Positions 5,195 to 7,710 of a stretch of DNA of 7,710 nt are shown here, one piece after another. A program made the position numbers and the translations under genes. The notes under the pieces are model-generated. The model was given only the letters and a program-made list of their open reading frames with translations. It ran no database searches and was not told the DNA's origin. Numbering within the stretch: the first letter of the stretch is position 1; each line of letters starts with the position of its first letter. Source of the DNA: Ardenticatenales bacterium (lineage in GTDB: Bacteria; Chloroflexota; Anaerolineae; Ardenticatenales; Ardenticatenaceae); assembly GCA_013812995.1 (NCBI GenBank), contig JACCSL010000480.1, forward strand, positions 1-7,710, written 5' to 3'.

Positions 5195-6463
5195 ATGCAA
5201 CGACTAAAGGAATTACTCAGCGTATTCCTGCCCGGTCTTGAGCTAAAGCGCTGGCTGATCGTCGTCTTTCTGGGGCTCCTTCAGATGGCGATTGGCACGG
5301 CCCTATGGCTGGGCGGTTTCTTTCAGCGGGGCCGTGACACTCTTCCGTTTCGTGTCGTGACCCTGCGCTTCCTGCCCCGTTTCTCCCGAGGACTCGTCTT
5401 TGTGGCGACGGGGGGCTGGATGACCTACCTGGGCTGGCAGCGCCTCAGCCGCTCCCTCATGCGCGTGATGCTACCGGAACGCTCCGAGACAACCGGCTTG
5501 ACACAGGTGCTCATGGAGCGGCAACGGGCGGAGCGCGGCCGCCGCGTCGTCGTCATCGGTGGCGACCCCGGTTTGACCCCGATCATCAAGGCACTCCGGC
5601 TTCTGCGGGAGGATATCCGTATCGATGTGATTCTCTCGCCTGGGGAGCGAGGTAAACTCGCCCAGCAACTGCGCGATACTCTAGGGCTCTCCGGTCCTCA
5701 GATTATCTATCCCACCATCGATGATGCCATTCTGTATGCAGAGCTGGAGGATGAAAGTCTGCTGGAAGGAACGGCCACGATTAACCGTTTTACGGGCGGA
5801 ACCATCAAGGATCTCTTTCTCAGCCGCGATATTCGCCGCGTGAAGGTGTGGGAGTCCGAGAGCAATGGGAAGGGCGTGGCCGAGCGCCTCCGTGACTATA
5901 TGCCCGGTGTTGCCGAGCCCGCCATCGAGGCGATCCAGCAGGCGGAGTTGATTATCTTCGCGCCGGGCCGACTCTATACCCAGGTTCTCCCGAATCTCAC
6001 CCTGCCGCGCCTGGTTCAGGCCCTGCAAGAGTCCGAGGCCAGCAAGATTCTCGTCGCCAATTTGATGACCGAGCCAGGCAAGACCGCGGGCTGGACAGTG
6101 GCCGACCACCTGGAAACCATTCTTCGGCTGAGCAGCGTGACGTTCGGCTATGTGATTGTCCACCAGGGGGGGCTGAGCGATACGATGCTCAGCCAATATC
6201 AGAATGAGGGCTCTGAGGTCGTGCACCTACAGCCCGAAGAGGAGGGCGTGAGCCGTCTCATCTTTGCGGATACCGGGGAAGAGACCACGATTGTCGAGGG
6301 GGCGGTGGTTATTGCCAGCGACATCGTGACGGAGGCCCCGCAGGTGGTGACCTTCCAGCGTGGCGAGACGACCATCCTGCGCGAGATGCCCGTAGTGCGC
6401 CACGACCCGCAGAAACTCTCGGTTATCTTTCAGCAACTCCTCGCCGACCATGAGGAGCAATGA
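5195..6463 (+). CDS. Membrane-anchored, divergent YvcK/GlmR-like (CofD-fold) protein
   Basis: A 422-residue protein. Two hydrophobic segments (about 19-43 and 64-81) are followed by a basic stretch and a Rossmann-like domain from residue 117. The C-terminal half clearly belongs to the YvcK/CofD family: 'AELIIFAPGRLYTQVLPNL' (250-268; typically GPGSLYTSVIPNL), 'NLMTEPGKTAGWTVADHL' (289-306; typically NLMTQPGET...DH) and 'VRHDPQKL' (401-408). Bacillus YvcK (GlmR) binds UDP-GlcNAc and stimulates GlmS; CofD itself is a phospholactate transferase. The N-terminal half is eroded: GGGTGLS reads GGDPGLT (122-128), the ADDGGSSGRLR segment is replaced by 'LSPGERGKLAQQL' (147-159), and I find neither PPGDIRN nor GHxxGNL. 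The spacing between GG-loop and PGRLYT is shorter than in canonical members. It starts 10 nt after glmS (GAGAGAG upstream) and overlaps the next gene by 4 nt. The family call is firm; activity and ligand are uncertain. Confidence 0.82.
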   Translation: MQRLKELLSVFLPGLELKRWLIVVFLGLLQMAIGTALWLGGFFQRGRDTLPFRVVTLRFLPRFSRGLVFVATGGWMTYLGWQRLSRSLMRVMLPERSETTGLTQVLMERQRAERGRRVVVIGGDPGLTPIIKALRLLREDIRIDVILSPGERGKLAQQLRDTLGLSGPQIIYPTIDDAILYAELEDESLLEGTATINRFTGGTIKDLFLSRDIRRVKVWESESNGKGVAERLRDYMPGVAEPAIEAIQQAELIIFAPGRLYTQVLPNLTLPRLVQALQESEASKILVANLMTEPGKTAGWTVADHLETILRLSSVTFGYVIVHQGGLSDTMLSQYQNEGSEVVHLQPEEEGVSRLIFADTGEETTIVEGAVVIASDIVTEAPQVVTFQRGETTILREMPVVRHDPQKLSVIFQQLLADHEEQ

Positions 6464-7710
6464 CCGTCAAAACGGGCATTTCTGGGCTGCGCGGTACGGT
6501 GGCCCAGGGCGAGGCTAGCCTTACCCCGACGCGCGTGGTGCAATGGGTTCAGGCGTTTGTGGCCCAACTCCAGGCGGAGGGGGAGCCGCGCCCCTTTGTC
6601 GCCCTCGGCCATGATGCGCGGCGTTCCTCCCTGGCGATAGCCGCGCTGGCCAGGGGTGCCCTCCTCGCCGCCGGGGCCGATGTGCTGGATCTGGCTCTCA
6701 CGCTGACGCCCACGGTGCAACTGACCGTTCGCAGCGACGCGCGCCTCTCGGCTGGCCTCATGATTACAGCCAGCCACAACCCGATTATCTGGAACGGCCT
6801 CAAGTTTCTGGATGGGCAGGGGCTTTTTATTCCGGGCAGCTGGTGGGAGGCGATGCATAGCGCCATCGCGTCCGGCCACCTGCCCGCCAGCAGTCTGGAG
6901 GCGGTCGGCTCTGTCTACGAGGGCGGCGAGGCTGCCTGGCAACGACACCTACACGCGGCAATAGACGCCCTCCCCGTGGAGACGATTCGGCAACAACGCT
7001 ACCGAGTGGCGCTGGACCCCTGCAATGGGGGGGCCGTGCGCTGGGCGGAGTTGCTTCAGGCCCTCGGGTGTGAAGCCATCCTGATCCACACGGAGCAGCA
7101 TGGTTTCTTTGCGAGGGAGGCCGAGCCGTTGCCCGCTCACCTGGGTGCGTTACGGGATTTGGTTCGCTCGGCACACTGCGATCTGGGGCTGGCCGCTGAT
7201 CCGGACGGAGATCGACTCGTCCTCGTTGATGCGCGTGGCGAGGCGGTCAGCGAGGAGCATACCGTGGTGCTTGCTGCGTTGGCCCTCGTGAGAAACCCAG
7301 GCGAGACCGTGGTGGTCAATACGGTTACCACGCACGCCATCGAAGAGGCACTGCCGGGCACCACCATCGTGCGGACAGCCGTTGGCGAGATGAATGTGGT
7401 CCATAGCACGGTGGCTCATCGGGCACTGCTCGGTGGGGAAGGCAGTGGGGGAATCATTGTTCCCCATATCAATCTGGCGCGGGATGGCCTTGCCGCTGCC
7501 GGGTTGATTCTTAGCCTGATGGCGGAGCGACGACTGTCCCTACATGAGTTGGTTGCGACGATTCCAGCCTGGAGTAGCGTGAAAGGTAAACTCGTGGCGA
7601 CCGAGGGGTCGCCCGATGATCTGCGCACCCTTTTCACCCACTGGACGCAGACCACCCCGGAGGCACGGCTGGATGGTCATGCCCTGACGGTGGGCAGCGC
7701 ACACGGCTCT
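6460..7710 (+). CDS. glmM: Phosphohexomutase, GlmM-like (phosphoglucosamine mutase), 3' end outside window
   Basis: 417 codons are visible without a stop. The family (alpha-D-phosphohexomutase) interconverts sugar 6- and 1-phosphates; in this context the likely reaction is glucosamine-6-phosphate to glucosamine-1-phosphate, directly after GlmS. Visible motifs: N-terminal TGISGLRGTV (5-14), the phosphoserine loop TASHNP (103-108, Ser105), the metal loop DPDGDR (247-252) and the sugar-binding loop GGEGSGG (325-331). The fourth domain with its phosphate-binding RxSGT loop is beyond the window. 'VRTAVGEMNV' and GGEGSGGIIVP followed by 'ARDGLAAAGLI' resemble the archaeal-type GlmM rather than E. 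coli-type GlmM (SASHNP, GGExSGH). Phosphomannomutase or phosphoglucomutase activity cannot be excluded. The ATG overlaps the upstream stop (ATGA), with GAGGAG only 2 nt before it, so translation is probably coupled. Confidence 0.85.
   Translation, partial: MTVKTGISGLRGTVAQGEASLTPTRVVQWVQAFVAQLQAEGEPRPFVALGHDARRSSLAIAALARGALLAAGADVLDLALTLTPTVQLTVRSDARLSAGLMITASHNPIIWNGLKFLDGQGLFIPGSWWEAMHSAIASGHLPASSLEAVGSVYEGGEAAWQRHLHAAIDALPVETIRQQRYRVALDPCNGGAVRWAELLQALGCEAILIHTEQHGFFAREAEPLPAHLGALRDLVRSAHCDLGLAADPDGDRLVLVDARGEAVSEEHTVVLAALALVRNPGETVVVNTVTTHAIEEALPGTTIVRTAVGEMNVVHSTVAHRALLGGEGSGGIIVPHINLARDGLAAAGLILSLMAERRLSLHELVATIPAWSSVKGKLVATEGSPDDLRTLFTHWTQTTPEARLDGHALTVGSAHGS

Noticed and set aside
6166..6172. 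G7 runs at 6166-6172 and 7027-7033 as possible frameshift sites
   Set aside because: The reading frames continue unbroken with recognisable family sequence on both sides, and runs of seven G are not remarkable at this GC content.

Overview
The window is bacterial chromosomal DNA of moderately high GC content. Every gene lies on the + strand and codes for cell-envelope, division-site or precursor functions. The gene set (MinDE with a RodA-type SEDS protein, Cmk-PlsC, GlmS, a YvcK-family protein with a two-helix N-terminal membrane segment, and a phosphohexomutase resembling the archaeal GlmM type) points to a Gram-variable or monoderm-like lineage. Chloroflexota is my best guess, mainly because of the YvcK N-terminus and the PlsC C-terminal 'YRG' signature. 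That placement is an inference from recall of family features, not a search.

Layout: (1) 1-446 holds the 3' end of minD and complete minE, ending at a strong intrinsic terminator (467-512). (2) 569-3087 is a compact three-gene unit: rodA (peptidoglycan glycosyltransferase), cmk (CMP/dCMP kinase) and plsC (lysophosphatidate acyltransferase), with gaps of 19 and 1 nt. (3) 3088-3324 is the only sizeable non-coding stretch. It carries a good extended -10 promoter inside a 7-bp dyad, then a leader of about 175 nt with several inverted repeats, one of which could mask the glmS ribosome binding site. (4) 3325-7710 is a second compact unit: glmS, a membrane-anchored and divergent YvcK/GlmR-like gene, and a GlmM-like phosphohexomutase that runs off the window. 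The gaps are 10 nt and a 4-nt ATGA overlap.

How the genes fit together: unit 1 places the division site and unit 2 builds the side wall (RodA) and phospholipid (PlsC; Cmk feeds CTP for CDP-diacylglycerol). Unit 4 makes amino-sugar precursor: GlmS makes glucosamine-6-phosphate and GlmM converts it to glucosamine-1-phosphate on the way to UDP-GlcNAc. The protein between them belongs to the family whose Bacillus member (YvcK/GlmR) binds UDP-GlcNAc and stimulates GlmS. Here it sits beside its presumed client, is tethered to the membrane, and has lost most canonical ligand-binding motifs in its N-terminal half. This glmS / YvcK-like / glmM cassette with its structured leader is the most interesting part of the window.

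I saw no tRNA, rRNA, CRISPR array, insertion sequence or obvious horizontal-transfer boundary.
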